Part shown: positions 1 to 11,086 of the stretch, one piece after another
Numbering within the stretch: the first letter of the stretch is position 1
Layout of the letters: each line of letters begins with the position of its first letter
Assembly (NCBI GenBank): GCA_045805565.1
Contig: JBJMKZ010000020.1
Coordinates: 1-64,000 of the forward strand
Reading direction: 5' to 3'
DNA length: 64,000 nucleotides
Source: DATAEY01 sp045805565
Lineage (GTDB): Bacteria; Actinomycetota; Thermoleophilia; Solirubrobacterales; Solirubrobacteraceae
Translations under genes and position numbers: made by a program
Notes under the pieces: generated by a model
The model's database searches: none
Told to the model about the DNA's origin: nothing
The model's input: the letters and a program-made list of their open reading frames with translations, nothing else

Positions 1-3447
<3,447 letters not shown>

Positions 3448-3539
3448 GGGGCGCTCGGGCGGGCCTGCGAGCACGCGTGAGGTCGCGGGAGAGACTACCA
3501 GCGCAGACGATTCATAAACAGGTGCGCGACGGCGTCCGA

Positions 3540-4886
3540 TCAGCGCATGACGGCGTCGTACAACGAGGCGACCCGGTGCGCCAGTTCAGGCCACGAATAG
3601 CGGTCGGCGGCGACCGTACGGGCGGCCTCACCGCGCCGCCGGCGCTCGCCGCGGTCGTTGACCGCCTCGACCAGAGCGTCGGCGAGCACGGCCTCGTCAT
3701 CCGGAGGCACCAGCCACCCGGTCTCGCCGTCGTCCACGATCTCGGCGGGGCCGTAGGCGTCGACGGCGATGGGGGGCAGCCCGCACGCCATCCCCTCGAC
3801 GATCACCTGACCGAACTGCTCGCGCACCGACGGGAGCACCACCACGTCGGAGGTGGCCAGGAACTCCGGGAGATCGGCGTGCTCGTGCCAGCCGGCGAGG
3901 AACACGTCGCGGGCGCCGGTCGCCTCGACCGTCTCCAGCGGGTGCTCGCCCTCCCACTCGCCCGGAAAGCCTCCCAGGAGCACCAGCGGGGCGCGCTTGG
4001 CGAAGCGCTCCTGCGCCCGCGCGTGGGCCCGGATGAGGAGGCCGACCCGCTTGACCGAGGTGTAGCGGCCGACGTAGAGCAGCACCGGCCCGTCGGCGAA
4101 CGGCTCGAGGTCGTCTTCGCCGTAGCGGACGCTCCCCGGCTCGCCGCCGGGGCGCCAGCCCTGCGGGCACTCGACGAGGTGCCGCCGCCAGTGCGCCAAC
4201 CGGTCGACGTCCCGAGGGCGGAAGGTGTCGGGATCGAAGCCGTTGGGGACCACGGTGCACCGGTCGGCGCCCACCCCGAGCAGTTCCTCGAGGCGCTCCA
4301 GCTGGGTCGGCGACAGCACCACGATCCCGGCGCAGGCGTCCATCCACCGCCTCATCCGCTCCACCCACGCCTGCGCGTGATCCCAACCCTCCGGAGGGCC
4401 GTCGGCGATCTCCTCGAGCATCAGCAGCTCGGTGCCGTGGATGTGGCCGACCACCGGCGTCCCGGCGGCGATCCGCGACGCCGCCTCGTTGAGGGGGGTC
4501 AGGTGGTTGAGGTGCAGCACGTCGGCGTCAGCGGCGCCGGCCGCCTCGAGCTCGCGCGCCCAGGCCCCGACCAGCCGTTCGTAGCCGGAGTCGTCGACCC
4601 GGGCGAACACCCGGTCCGGGGCGTCGGAGCGGTCCTCGTAGGAGGGGTGCATCGGTGGATCCGCCGCCAGCGGGTCGGCCGCCTCGGCGGCCGCGGTGTA
4701 GTCGACGGCCCGCACGTCGAGCCCGTCGAAGAACTGCCTGGCGTCGGTGCGGCCGCCCTCACCGAGCGATCCCGAGACCACCGTCACCTCCCAGCCGCAG
4801 GAGGGCAGCTGGCGGGCCAGTGACCGTGTCACCTGAGCCGATCCACCGCGCGGATAGAACAGCAGGCCCATGACCGCGCGCGGCAT
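3540..4886 (-). CDS. Glycosyltransferase family 4 (GT-B fold)
   Basis: A 448-residue GT-B enzyme that probably transfers a sugar from a nucleotide donor to a glycan or lipid acceptor at the cytoplasmic face. The N-terminal Rossmann domain opens with MGLLFYPRGGSAQVTRSLA, the acceptor side. The C-terminal domain has VLLYVGRYTSVKRVGLLI and a donor-binding EQFGQVIVEGMACGLPPIA segment with the E-x7-E pattern. Translation may begin at the second Met (position 4871), five codons in. It lies downstream of gltB on the same strand as an isolated gene, so the acceptor is unknown. No membrane segment is visible. Confidence 0.88.
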   Translation of the reverse strand: MPRAVMGLLFYPRGGSAQVTRSLARQLPSCGWEVTVVSGSLGEGGRTDARQFFDGLDVRAVDYTAAAEAADPLAADPPMHPSYEDRSDAPDRVFARVDDSGYERLVGAWARELEAAGAADADVLHLNHLTPLNEAASRIAAGTPVVGHIHGTELLMLEEIADGPPEGWDHAQAWVERMRRWMDACAGIVVLSPTQLERLEELLGVGADRCTVVPNGFDPDTFRPRDVDRLAHWRRHLVECPQGWRPGGEPGSVRYGEDDLEPFADGPVLLYVGRYTSVKRVGLLIRAHARAQERFAKRAPLVLLGGFPGEWEGEHPLETVEATGARDVFLAGWHEHADLPEFLATSDVVVLPSVREQFGQVIVEGMACGLPPIAVDAYGPAEIVDDGETGWLVPPDDEAVLADALVEAVNDRGERRRRGEAARTVAADRYSWPELAHRVASLYDAVMR

Positions 4887-4945
4887 CGGCCGCGGACGCT
4901 AGCACCGCCGCCCGGCCTCCAGCCAAACCTCGCCGAGCCCGACGT

Positions 4946-4970
4946 GTTTTGCCCGTTGGCTCGGTGGTAT
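4946..4970 (+). promoter_or_regulatory. Candidate SigB/SigF-type promoter of the PfpI-like gene
   Basis: GTTT at 4946-4949, then 15 bases, then TGGTAT at 4965-4970. This fits the SigF/SigB pattern GTTT-N(14-17)-GGGTAT with one mismatch. Transcription would start near 4978, just before an AAAGGA ribosome-binding site and the ATG at 5001. Family consensus is established knowledge; use of the site is inference. Confidence 0.6.
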
Positions 4971-5000
4971 GCGCACAGGAGAGCGACGAAAGGAACACAG

Positions 5001-5588
5001 ATGCCATCGCTGGAAGGCAAGAAGGTCGCGTTCGTGGCCACCGACGGCGTGGAGCAGGTCGAGCTCACCGAGCCCTGGAAGGCGGTCGAGGAGGCCGGCG
5101 GCAGCCCGGAGCTGATCTCTATCGAGGAGCGCGAGATCCAGGGCTTCGAGCACCTCGACAAGGCCGACACGTTCCAGGCCGAGCGGGCGGCGTCGGAAGC
5201 CGGGGTGGACGACTACGACGGGCTCGTGCTGCCGGGTGGCGTGGCCAACCCGGACTTCCTGCGCAGCGACGAGAACGTGGTGGAGTTCGTGCGCGGGTTC
5301 TTCGAGCAGGGCAAGCCGGTGGCCGCGATCTGCCATGGCCCCTGGACGCTGGTCGAGGCCGACGTCGTGCACGGCCGCACGCTGACCTCCTGGCCAAGTC
5401 TGAAGACCGACATCCGCAACGCGGGCGGCGAGTGGGTGGACGAGGAGGTCCATGTCGACGGCGGCCTGGTCACCAGCCGCAAGCCCGACGACCTGCCGGC
5501 GTTCTGCGCGAAGGTCGTGGAGGAGATCGCTGAGGGACGCCACGACCGCCAGGCCGAGAGCGTCACCGGGACCGCCGCCGGCGGTTAG
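5001..5588 (+). CDS. Type 1 glutamine amidotransferase-like protein, DJ-1/PfpI family
   Basis: A 195-residue single-domain DJ-1/PfpI protein; family members act as stress-induced peptidases, deglycases or glyoxalases. The start ATG (MPSLEGKKVAF) has a good AAAGGA ribosome-binding site at 4989-4994. The nucleophile elbow is AAICHGPW with Cys111, and Glu18 in the DGVEQVEL segment is the likely acidic partner of the cysteine. It resembles the general-stress-protein-18 branch. A SigF-like promoter lies directly upstream, which agrees with a general stress role. The substrate cannot be read from sequence. Confidence 0.9.
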   Translation: MPSLEGKKVAFVATDGVEQVELTEPWKAVEEAGGSPELISIEEREIQGFEHLDKADTFQAERAASEAGVDDYDGLVLPGGVANPDFLRSDENVVEFVRGFFEQGKPVAAICHGPWTLVEADVVHGRTLTSWPSLKTDIRNAGGEWVDEEVHVDGGLVTSRKPDDLPAFCAKVVEEIAEGRHDRQAESVTGTAAGG

Positions 5589-5611
5589 CCGCGTCACCCT
5601 GGCGAGGGTCT

Positions 5612-5644
5612 GAGCGGGCGGCGCCAGTGGCGCCGCCCGCGCTC
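5612..5644. terminator. Bidirectional terminator hairpin between convergent genes
   Basis: A GC-rich stem GAGC-GGGCGGCGCC / GGCGCCGCCC-GC-GCTC with an AGT loop lies between the convergent PfpI-like and ku genes and touches the ku stop codon. It has no T-tract, as is common in high-GC actinobacteria. Confidence 0.65.
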
Positions 5645-6549
5645 TACTTGCGGGCTTTGGAGCGCGAGGTGCCCTTGCCGCCGGATCCGCCGCGCGAGCC
5701 CCCCGCCGGGGCCTTGGTTCGCCGGCGCGCGGCCGGCCGCCTTGACCGCCCGTCGCCGTCGGCGTCGCCGCGTTCCTTGACCGCGTTCACGCTCGCCTCC
5801 AGGGCGGCCATCAGATCGGGCACCTGGGCCGGCTCCTCGGCTGCCGGCTGCACCGCGATCTCCTCGCCCGCGGCCTTGCGGTCCACCAGGTCCAGCACTC
5901 GCTCACGGTAGGTGTCGCGGTACTTCTGCGGGCGGAACTCGCCGGTCAGCGACTCGATCAGCTGCTGCGCCATCTCGAGTTCTCGCTTGGTGGTCTTGGC
6001 CCCGTTCTCCGGCGCCTCGTCGAGCGAATCGGGGTGGACCACCTCGTCGTCGAACAGCATGGTCGACATCGCCATCACGCGCTCCTTGGGCCGTATCGCG
6101 ACCAGGCTCTCCTTGGAGCGGATCACCACCCTGGCGATCGCCACTTTGCCCGACTGCGCCATCGCCTCGCGCAGGAGCGCGAACGCCTTCTCGGCGCCGG
6201 CGCCCGGGACCAGGTAGTAGGGGTGGTCGTAGTAGATGGGGTCGATCTGGTCGAGCTCGACGAAGTCCTCGATGTCGATCGTGCGCGTCTTCTCCGGGTC
6301 GAGCGCCTCGAGCTCCTCCGGGGTGACCACGACGTAGCGGTCGGGCGCCAGCTCGTACCCCTTGACCACGTGCTCGTAGGGCACCTCGTCGCCGGTCGAG
6401 GGATCGACCCGCTTCTGCTGGATGCGCACGCCGGTCTCGTCGTGGAGCTGGTGGAAGCGCACGGTCTTGCGCGAGACCGCGCTGTACAGCTTCACCGGGA
6501 CGTTGACCAGGCCGAACGAGATCGCCCCGCTCCAGATCGAGCGTGGCAT
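5644..6549 (-). CDS. ku: Ku protein, non-homologous end joining
   Basis: Prokaryotic Ku homodimers bind DNA double-strand ends and recruit ligase LigD. The 301-residue protein starts with the family signature MPRSIWSGAISFGLVNVPVK and covers the Ku core beta-barrel domain. A Lys/Arg-rich C-terminal tail (RRPAARRRTKAPAGG...SKARK) is typical of actinobacterial Ku and binds DNA. A GTG 12 codons upstream (6585) is in frame. I prefer the ATG at 6549 because homologues begin there and GAGGG precedes it. No ligD is in the window. It is divergent from the ferritin-like gene. Confidence 0.95.
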   Translation of the reverse strand: MPRSIWSGAISFGLVNVPVKLYSAVSRKTVRFHQLHDETGVRIQQKRVDPSTGDEVPYEHVVKGYELAPDRYVVVTPEELEALDPEKTRTIDIEDFVELDQIDPIYYDHPYYLVPGAGAEKAFALLREAMAQSGKVAIARVVIRSKESLVAIRPKERVMAMSTMLFDDEVVHPDSLDEAPENGAKTTKRELEMAQQLIESLTGEFRPQKYRDTYRERVLDLVDRKAAGEEIAVQPAAEEPAQVPDLMAALEASVNAVKERGDADGDGRSRRPAARRRTKAPAGGSRGGSGGKGTSRSKARK

Positions 6550-6639
6550 CAGCGGGCCCTCGAAGGTAGGTGGCGCATGGTTCACTTCTTACCCCATCTG
6601 CGCGCCGGCCACGACCCCGGGACGAAAGCTTGCGGGCTC

Positions 6640-6665
6640 GTTTCGCCCCCGCGGGGCACGGGTAC
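6640..6665 (+). promoter_or_regulatory. Candidate SigB/SigF-type promoter of the ferritin-like gene
   Basis: GTTT at 6640-6643, 16 bases, then GGGTAC at 6660-6665, close to the GTTT-N(14-17)-GGGTAT consensus. The predicted start near 6673 leaves a short leader carrying the AAAGGAGA ribosome-binding site. Confidence 0.6.
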
Positions 6666-6695
6666 GGCTCCGACGCGCCCCGAAAGGAGAACACC

Positions 6696-7205
6696 ATGGC
6701 GGTTCGCTCCAGCTCCCAGGGCATCCTCGCCGACGAGCAATCCGACAACCGCGACGAGATCATCGAGATGCTCAAGAAGGCCTACTGGATGGAGATCGAG
6801 ACGGTGATGAGCTACCTGACCAACTCGGTCAACCCGGACGGCGTTCGCGCCCAGGAGATCACCGAGTCCCTGAAGGAGGACATCCAGGAGGAGCTCGGCC
6901 ATGCCCAGCAGTTCGCCAACCGGATCAAGGAGCTCTACGGGGTCGTGCCCGGGTCGCTCGAGTTCTCGGCCGAGCAGAGCTACCTGCAGCCGCCCGAGCA
7001 CCAGACCGACATCGTGCACGTGATCAAGGGCGTGATCGAGGCCGAGACCGGCGCCATCGAGCACTACAACCGGATCGTGGAGTTCACCGACCAGACCGAT
7101 CCGGTGACCAATGACATGGTCATCGAGATCCTCCACGACGAGGAGAAGCACCGGCGCCTGTTCGAGGGGTTCCTGCGCGAGTACGAGGCGGAGGGCCTCG
7201 CGTAG
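6696..7205 (+). CDS. Ferritin-like diiron protein (bacterioferritin-like)
   Basis: A 169-residue four-helix protein likely to bind a diiron centre for iron storage or peroxide detoxification. The start ATG (MAVRSSSQG) follows AAAGGAGA at 6683-6690; an in-frame ATG further up lacks such a site. Metal-ligand motifs appear in order: WMEIETVMSYL, EELGHAQQF (E..H), a later EAETGAIEHY and HDEEKHRRLF (E..H). This is the ferritin-like superfamily pattern, without the longer C-terminal helix of 24-mer ferritin. It is divergent from ku and has a SigF-like promoter. Whether it forms cages or is a Dps-like protector is unknown. Confidence 0.85.
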   Translation: MAVRSSSQGILADEQSDNRDEIIEMLKKAYWMEIETVMSYLTNSVNPDGVRAQEITESLKEDIQEELGHAQQFANRIKELYGVVPGSLEFSAEQSYLQPPEHQTDIVHVIKGVIEAETGAIEHYNRIVEFTDQTDPVTNDMVIEILHDEEKHRRLFEGFLREYEAEGLA

Positions 7206-7209
7206 ACGG

Positions 7210-7884
7210 TTACGCGGCGGCCGCGCCGTCGGCCCCGGCGGCCCGGACCGCGCGGATCACCACCAGCTCCTCGTGGCCGCCGGGGAGCGGGAGGCCACGC
7301 GCCGCGAGCCGATCGGCGCGGGCGGCCAGCAGTGGGCCGAGCGGACCCCGCCGGCGCGCCACCGGCCGTGCCGCCAACCCCTCCATGCGCAGCCGGCGCA
7401 CCGTCTCCTGCGGATCGCACACCGATGAGTGCACGAGCAGCAGCGATCCTCCTCGCCGCAGGTGTCGCGGGGCCGCCGTGCAGATCCGATCCAGCAGCGC
7501 TCGTCCGTCCCGGCCGCCCTCCCAGGCGCGGGCGCGACCCCGGCGCGGAAGGCGGTCCCCGACCGACGGGAGGTACGGCGGGTTGGACACGACCAGGTCG
7601 AAGCGCCGGTCCCCGACCGGCTCGAACAGGTCGCCCCGCAGCGTTCGGAGCGCCACGCCGTTGCGCCGGGCGTTGATTCGGGTGGCGAGGAGGGCCCGCC
7701 TCGAGACGTCGACGGCGGTCACCTCGCCGGCGCCGGCGAGGGCGGCGGCCACCGCGAGGGCGCCGCTCCCGGTGCAGACGTCCAGCACCCGAGCGCCGCG
7801 GGGAAGGGTCTGCGTGAGCACGTCCGCCAGCAGCCACGTGTCCGAGCGGGGCCTGAAGACGCCGGGCGGCGTGATCAGCTTCAA
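7210..7884 (-). CDS. HemK-related class I methyltransferase
   Basis: An S-adenosylmethionine methyltransferase of about 224 residues in the HemK/PrmC-like N-methylase group. It shows motif I VLDVCTGSGALAVAAAL and the catalytic NPPY motif in VVSNPPYLP, typical of glutamine or adenine N-methylation. No ATG or GTG fits. The likely start is TTG at 7884 (LKLITPPGVFRPRSDTWLLA), which matches the short N-terminus of this subgroup; TTG at 7920 is also possible. A SigF-like site, GTTT-N15-GGGATA, sits at 7922-7898 on this strand. It is divergent from the carboxylate-amine ligase gene with a 39-base gap. The substrate is unknown. Confidence 0.82.
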   Translation of the reverse strand: MKLITPPGVFRPRSDTWLLADVLTQTLPRGARVLDVCTGSGALAVAAALAGAGEVTAVDVSRRALLATRINARRNGVALRTLRGDLFEPVGDRRFDLVVSNPPYLPSVGDRLPRRGRARAWEGGRDGRALLDRICTAAPRHLRRGGSLLLVHSSVCDPQETVRRLRMEGLAARPVARRRGPLGPLLAARADRLAARGLPLPGGHEELVVIRAVRAAGADGAAAA

Positions 7885-7923
7885 GGCACGTGCGGTGTAT
7901 CCCGCTCCGGCCCGACGCAAACC

Positions 7924-9057
7924 GTGACCACCCCGTCCAGCGCCGCGGCTCTGCGCGAGGCGTTCGCCGAGCCCTCGCCGCCCACCGTCGGCGTGGAGGA
8001 GGAGGTGATGCTGCTGGACCCCGGGACGCTGGACCTCGCGCCGCGCGCGGCGGAGCTGCTCGGCCGCCTCGCCGGCGATCCCCGCTTCAAGCTCGAGCTG
8101 CCCGCCTCGCAGCTCGAGATCGTCCTGCCCCCCGCGGCGCGGGCCGGTGAGATCGCGCGCGGCCTGGCCGCCGCCCGTCTGCAGCTGGCGGACACGCTCG
8201 GCGACGTCGTCCGGCTCGGCGTCGCCGGGGCCCACCCGTTCGCCGCGGTCGACGGAGAGGTCAACCGCGGCGAGCGCTACGACAGGCTGGTGGCGGACTA
8301 CGGCACCCTGGCGCGGCGCCAGCTGGTCTGCGCCCTGCAGGTGCACGTCGCGATCCGCGGTCCGGATCGCGCGCTGGCCGTCTACAACGCCCTGCGCTGC
8401 CACCTGCCCGACATCGCCGCGATCGCCGCCAACGCGCCGTTCCATGCCGGGCGGGACACCGGCCTGGCGTCGGTACGGCCGCTGATCGCCCAGCTGCTGC
8501 CCCGCCAGGGCGTCCCGCCGGCGCTAGCCAGCTGGGAGGCCTTGGCGGACCAGCTGAGGTGGGGAGCTCGGGCCGCGGCGGTGCCCGAGCCGCGCCGCTG
8601 GTGGTGGGAGCTGCGACCCAATCCCAGTTTCGGGACGCTCGAGGTGCGCGTTCCGGACGCGCAGTCGACGGTGTCCGAGGCGGCGGGCGTGACCGCCGTC
8701 GTGCAATGCCTGGCCGTGGATCTGGCGGAGCGTCACGACGCCGGCGAGCCGCTGCCCGCCGCCCCGACGTGGCGGATCGCCGAGAATCGCTCGGCGGCCC
8801 TGCGGGGCGGCCTCGATGCGCGCCTGATGGACCTGACCACCGGACGCCCCCAGCCGGCTCGCGAGCGCCTCGACGCGCTGCTCGGGAAGCTGTCGTCGAC
8901 CGCCGAGCGGCTCGGCTGCGTCCCGCAGCTGGCGGAGGCCCGCCGCCTCCTGGAAAGGGGCGCCCCCGCACGCCAGCGCGAGGTGGCCGCGAAGGAGGGA
9001 GTGCGTGGAGTGGCCGCGTGGCTGGCCGAACGGTTCCTCGACGGGGTGGGGCGGTGA
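7924..9057 (+). CDS. Carboxylate-amine ligase, GCS2/YbdK family
   Basis: A 377-residue ATP-dependent ligase related to glutamate-cysteine ligase type 2; it activates a carboxylate as an acyl phosphate and couples it to an amine. The N-terminal signature VGVEEEVMLLD (residues about 22-32) and FGTLEVRVPDAQ near the middle are hallmarks. The start is taken as GTG 7924 (MTTPSSAAAL). Length matches the family (about 370). It is not a clear EgtA or GshA, so the substrates are unknown. It sits beside a methyltransferase, a haem-oxygenase-like oxidase and a CDGSH protein, which together could modify a small molecule. Confidence 0.88.
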   Translation: MTTPSSAAALREAFAEPSPPTVGVEEEVMLLDPGTLDLAPRAAELLGRLAGDPRFKLELPASQLEIVLPPAARAGEIARGLAAARLQLADTLGDVVRLGVAGAHPFAAVDGEVNRGERYDRLVADYGTLARRQLVCALQVHVAIRGPDRALAVYNALRCHLPDIAAIAANAPFHAGRDTGLASVRPLIAQLLPRQGVPPALASWEALADQLRWGARAAAVPEPRRWWWELRPNPSFGTLEVRVPDAQSTVSEAAGVTAVVQCLAVDLAERHDAGEPLPAAPTWRIAENRSAALRGGLDARLMDLTTGRPQPARERLDALLGKLSSTAERLGCVPQLAEARRLLERGAPARQREVAAKEGVRGVAAWLAERFLDGVGR

Positions 9058-9058
9058 G

Positions 9059-9083
9059 GTTGCGGCCATTCAGGTTGGGGTAG
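9059..9083 (+). promoter_or_regulatory. Weak candidate SigF-type promoter before the oxidase gene
   Basis: GTTG at 9059-9062, 15 bases, GGGTAG at 9078-9083. Each box has one mismatch to GTTT/GGGTAT. The predicted start near 9090 would make the GTG at 9094 nearly leaderless. Confidence 0.35.
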
Positions 9084-9093
9084 GGCAATTTCT

Positions 9094-10113
9094 GTGTTGC
9101 GGCTGCCGGCCCCGCGGGGGAACGTGAGCGAGCTGCTGATCCGCGAGCTGGGCCGCGAGGTCCACCGCCTTCCGGTGCCGGCGCTCCCGATCTGCGCGAA
9201 CCCGCTCGCGGACGAGGACCTCCACCTCTCGCTCTACCTCTGCTACGAGCTGCACTACCGCGGGATTCCGGGCGTGGAGGAGGGTTGGGAATGGGAGCCC
9301 TCGCTCCTGGCCCTGCGACGGGACCTCGAGCGCGAGTTCGAGCGCGGACTGCGGGCGGCGGTCACTCCGCCGGACGTGGCCCCGCCAGCCGAGACGATGG
9401 GCGTGGCCCTGCGGGCGATCGCCGAGTCCGACGACGGCGTCTCGCTCTCCGCCTATCTGGAACGTGACGGCACCGCACAGCAGTTCCTCGAGTTCGTCGT
9501 CCACCGGTCGGCCTACAACCTCAAGGAGGCCGATCCGCATTCGTGGGCGATCCCGCGGCTGAGCGGCCCGCCCAAGGCGGCGCTGGTCGAGATCCAGGCC
9601 GACGAGTATGGGGGCGGACGGCCCTCCCGCCTCCACGCGCGGCTGTTCGCCGACACGATGGACGCGCTCGGGCTGGACTCGCGTTACGGCGCCTACCTCG
9701 AGCAGATCCCGGCGGTGACGCTGGCCACGGTGAACCTGATGTCGCTGCTGGGGCTGCACCGTCGCTGGCGCGGCGCCATCGTCGGGCACCTGGCGCTGTT
9801 CGAGATCACCTCGCCGGTTCCCAACCGACGTTACGGGAACGCGCTGCGCCGCCTCGGCTTCGACCGGGCGACCCGCTTCTACGACGAGCACGTGGAGGCC
9901 GACGCGGTGCACGAGAGCGTCGCCGCGCACGACCTGGCGGGCGGGCTGGTGCGCCAGGAGCCGCCGCTGGCCAGGGACGTCCTCTGGGGGGCGACCGCGC
10001 TGGCGCAGCTGGAGGAGCGCTTCGCCGCCCACCTTCTCGGCTGCTGGTCGCGCGGCACCAGTTCTCTGCGCCAGCCGCTCGGCGCGTCCGCCGCCGCCAC
10101 CCGCCCCGGCTAG
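9094..10113 (+). CDS. Iron-containing redox enzyme, haem-oxygenase-like fold (HDO-type)
   Basis: A 339-residue protein of the Haem_oxygenas_2 / iron-containing redox enzyme family, whose studied relatives are non-haem diiron oxygenases acting on amino acids or fatty acids. Recognisable segments are YLCYELHYRGI near the N-terminus, HRSAYNLKEADPHSWAIPRL in the middle, and EIQADEYGGGRPSRLHARLF, followed by a helical C-terminal part with EHVEADAVHESVAAHDL. These supply the Glu/His/Asp iron ligands of the fold. The start is GTG 9094. It overlaps convergently by 4 bases with the CDGSH gene, a plausible electron donor. The substrate is unknown. Confidence 0.85.
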   Translation: MLRLPAPRGNVSELLIRELGREVHRLPVPALPICANPLADEDLHLSLYLCYELHYRGIPGVEEGWEWEPSLLALRRDLEREFERGLRAAVTPPDVAPPAETMGVALRAIAESDDGVSLSAYLERDGTAQQFLEFVVHRSAYNLKEADPHSWAIPRLSGPPKAALVEIQADEYGGGRPSRLHARLFADTMDALGLDSRYGAYLEQIPAVTLATVNLMSLLGLHRRWRGAIVGHLALFEITSPVPNRRYGNALRRLGFDRATRFYDEHVEADAVHESVAAHDLAGGLVRQEPPLARDVLWGATALAQLEERFAAHLLGCWSRGTSSLRQPLGASAAATRPG

Positions 10114-10343
10114 CTGCCTCCCCCCGTCGGGCGCTGCCGGTCCTCGACGCCGCTGGGCGCGCGAAAGCGCGTCAGCTGATGGCTTCCGTCGCAGAAGGGT
10201 CGGATGCGCGACTTGCCGCAGCGGCACAGGGCGATCGTCTCCCGCCGCAGCGCTATCTCCCGCCCGTCCTGGTCGGTGAGGCGGAACGGGCCGCGCACCA
10301 GCAGCGGTCCGTCACGGTAGGGGGTGATGACGACCTCGTCCAC
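10110..10343 (-). CDS. CDGSH-type 2Fe-2S protein
   Basis: A 77-residue iron-sulfur protein. The ligand set C40-x-C42-x8-C51-x3-H55 lies in CRCGKSRIRPFCDGSH and defines the CDGSH (mitoNEET-like) domain, which holds a redox-active, acid-labile 2Fe-2S cluster. The start is GTG 10343 (MDEVVITPYRDGPLLV). It is convergent with, and probably functionally linked to, the iron-containing redox enzyme, a pairing I have seen in other actinobacteria. A GTTT-N16-CGGTAG SigF-like promoter lies about 115 bases upstream. Confidence 0.92.
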   Translation of the reverse strand: MDEVVITPYRDGPLLVRGPFRLTDQDGREIALRRETIALCRCGKSRIRPFCDGSHQLTRFRAPSGVEDRQRPTGGGS

Positions 10344-10456
10344 GCCGCCTAGCCGAGGGGGTCGCGTTCGTTGGAGCCGTCGGGCTGGCCCTGGATGTCG
10401 GCGTCGGGCATCGTGTCTGCGCCGTCTCGACCTGGCTACCCCGAGCGGGACGCCGC

Positions 10457-10482
10457 CTACCGCCGGATGTCCTCTGCCAAAC
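10457..10482 (-). promoter_or_regulatory. Candidate SigF-type promoter of the CDGSH gene
   Basis: On the minus strand, GTTT (10482-10479), 16 bases, CGGTAG (10462-10457). One mismatch to GGGTA in the -10. The 200-base gap 10344-10543 otherwise shows only a GGGTAG at 10526-10531 just before the next plus-strand gene. Confidence 0.4.
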
Positions 10483-10543
10483 GCGTCGTCGGGCGGGCGG
10501 GGACAGGGCTAGAGGGGCGGCGAACGGGTAGGCAGCCGCCAAC

Positions 10544-11086
10544 GTGCCCGGTAGTCGGCAGTCACTGTGGAGCGCCAGCGGGTCGGCCGCCCGGTCTCCG
10601 TCCTATCTGGGGATCTACCTCAACGACCACCTGGCAGGCGCCAGCGCGGCGCTCGAGCTGGCGCGCCGAACCGCCGCCAACAACCGCTCGACCCCGCTCG
10701 GGCGCGCTCTCGCCCGGCTCGCGCAGGAGATCGACGAGGACCGGCTGGCGCTCGAGGATGTGATGCACCGGCTGGATGTCGGCAAGGACCGGCTGAAGCT
10801 CCTGGTGTCGTGGGGGGCGGAGAAGTTCGGGCGTCTCAAGCTCAATGGCGAGCTCCTGGGCTACTCCCCGCTCAGCCGCTTGGAGGAGATCGAGATGCTG
10901 CTACTCGGCGTCCAGGGCAAGCTCGCGCTCTGGCGGATGCTTCGTCATGGCCTCGGAGCAGATCCGAGGCTGCGCGGAGTCGACCTGGACGGGCTCATCC
11001 AGCGAGCCGCCTCCCAGCGGCGCCGCCTCGAGCGCCATCGGCTCAGGGCGGCGCAGGAGATCGTCCCCGCGAGCGATGCTGGCTAA
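10544..11086 (+). CDS. Conserved helical protein of unknown function
   Basis: A 180-residue protein predicted to be almost all helix, with regular heptad-like leucines and many charged residues (YLGIYLNDHLAGASAALEL..., ARLAQEIDEDRLALEDVMHRL..., LSRLEEIEMLLLGVQGKLALW). I do not recognise a named family, but the composition suggests a four-helix bundle like those of ferritin-like or DUF892-type stress proteins; no clear diiron ExxH pair is present. The start is taken as GTG 10544, shortly after a GGGTAG box. The stop overlaps the 3' end of the convergent sigma-factor gene by 4 bases. A stress role is inference from position. Confidence 0.6.
   Translation: MPGSRQSLWSASGSAARSPSYLGIYLNDHLAGASAALELARRTAANNRSTPLGRALARLAQEIDEDRLALEDVMHRLDVGKDRLKLLVSWGAEKFGRLKLNGELLGYSPLSRLEEIEMLLLGVQGKLALWRMLRHGLGADPRLRGVDLDGLIQRAASQRRRLERHRLRAAQEIVPASDAG

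Noticed and set aside
6589..6594. GGGTAA box as a SigF promoter for ku
   Set aside because: The -10 matches, but no acceptable GTTT-like -35 lies 14-17 bases upstream.
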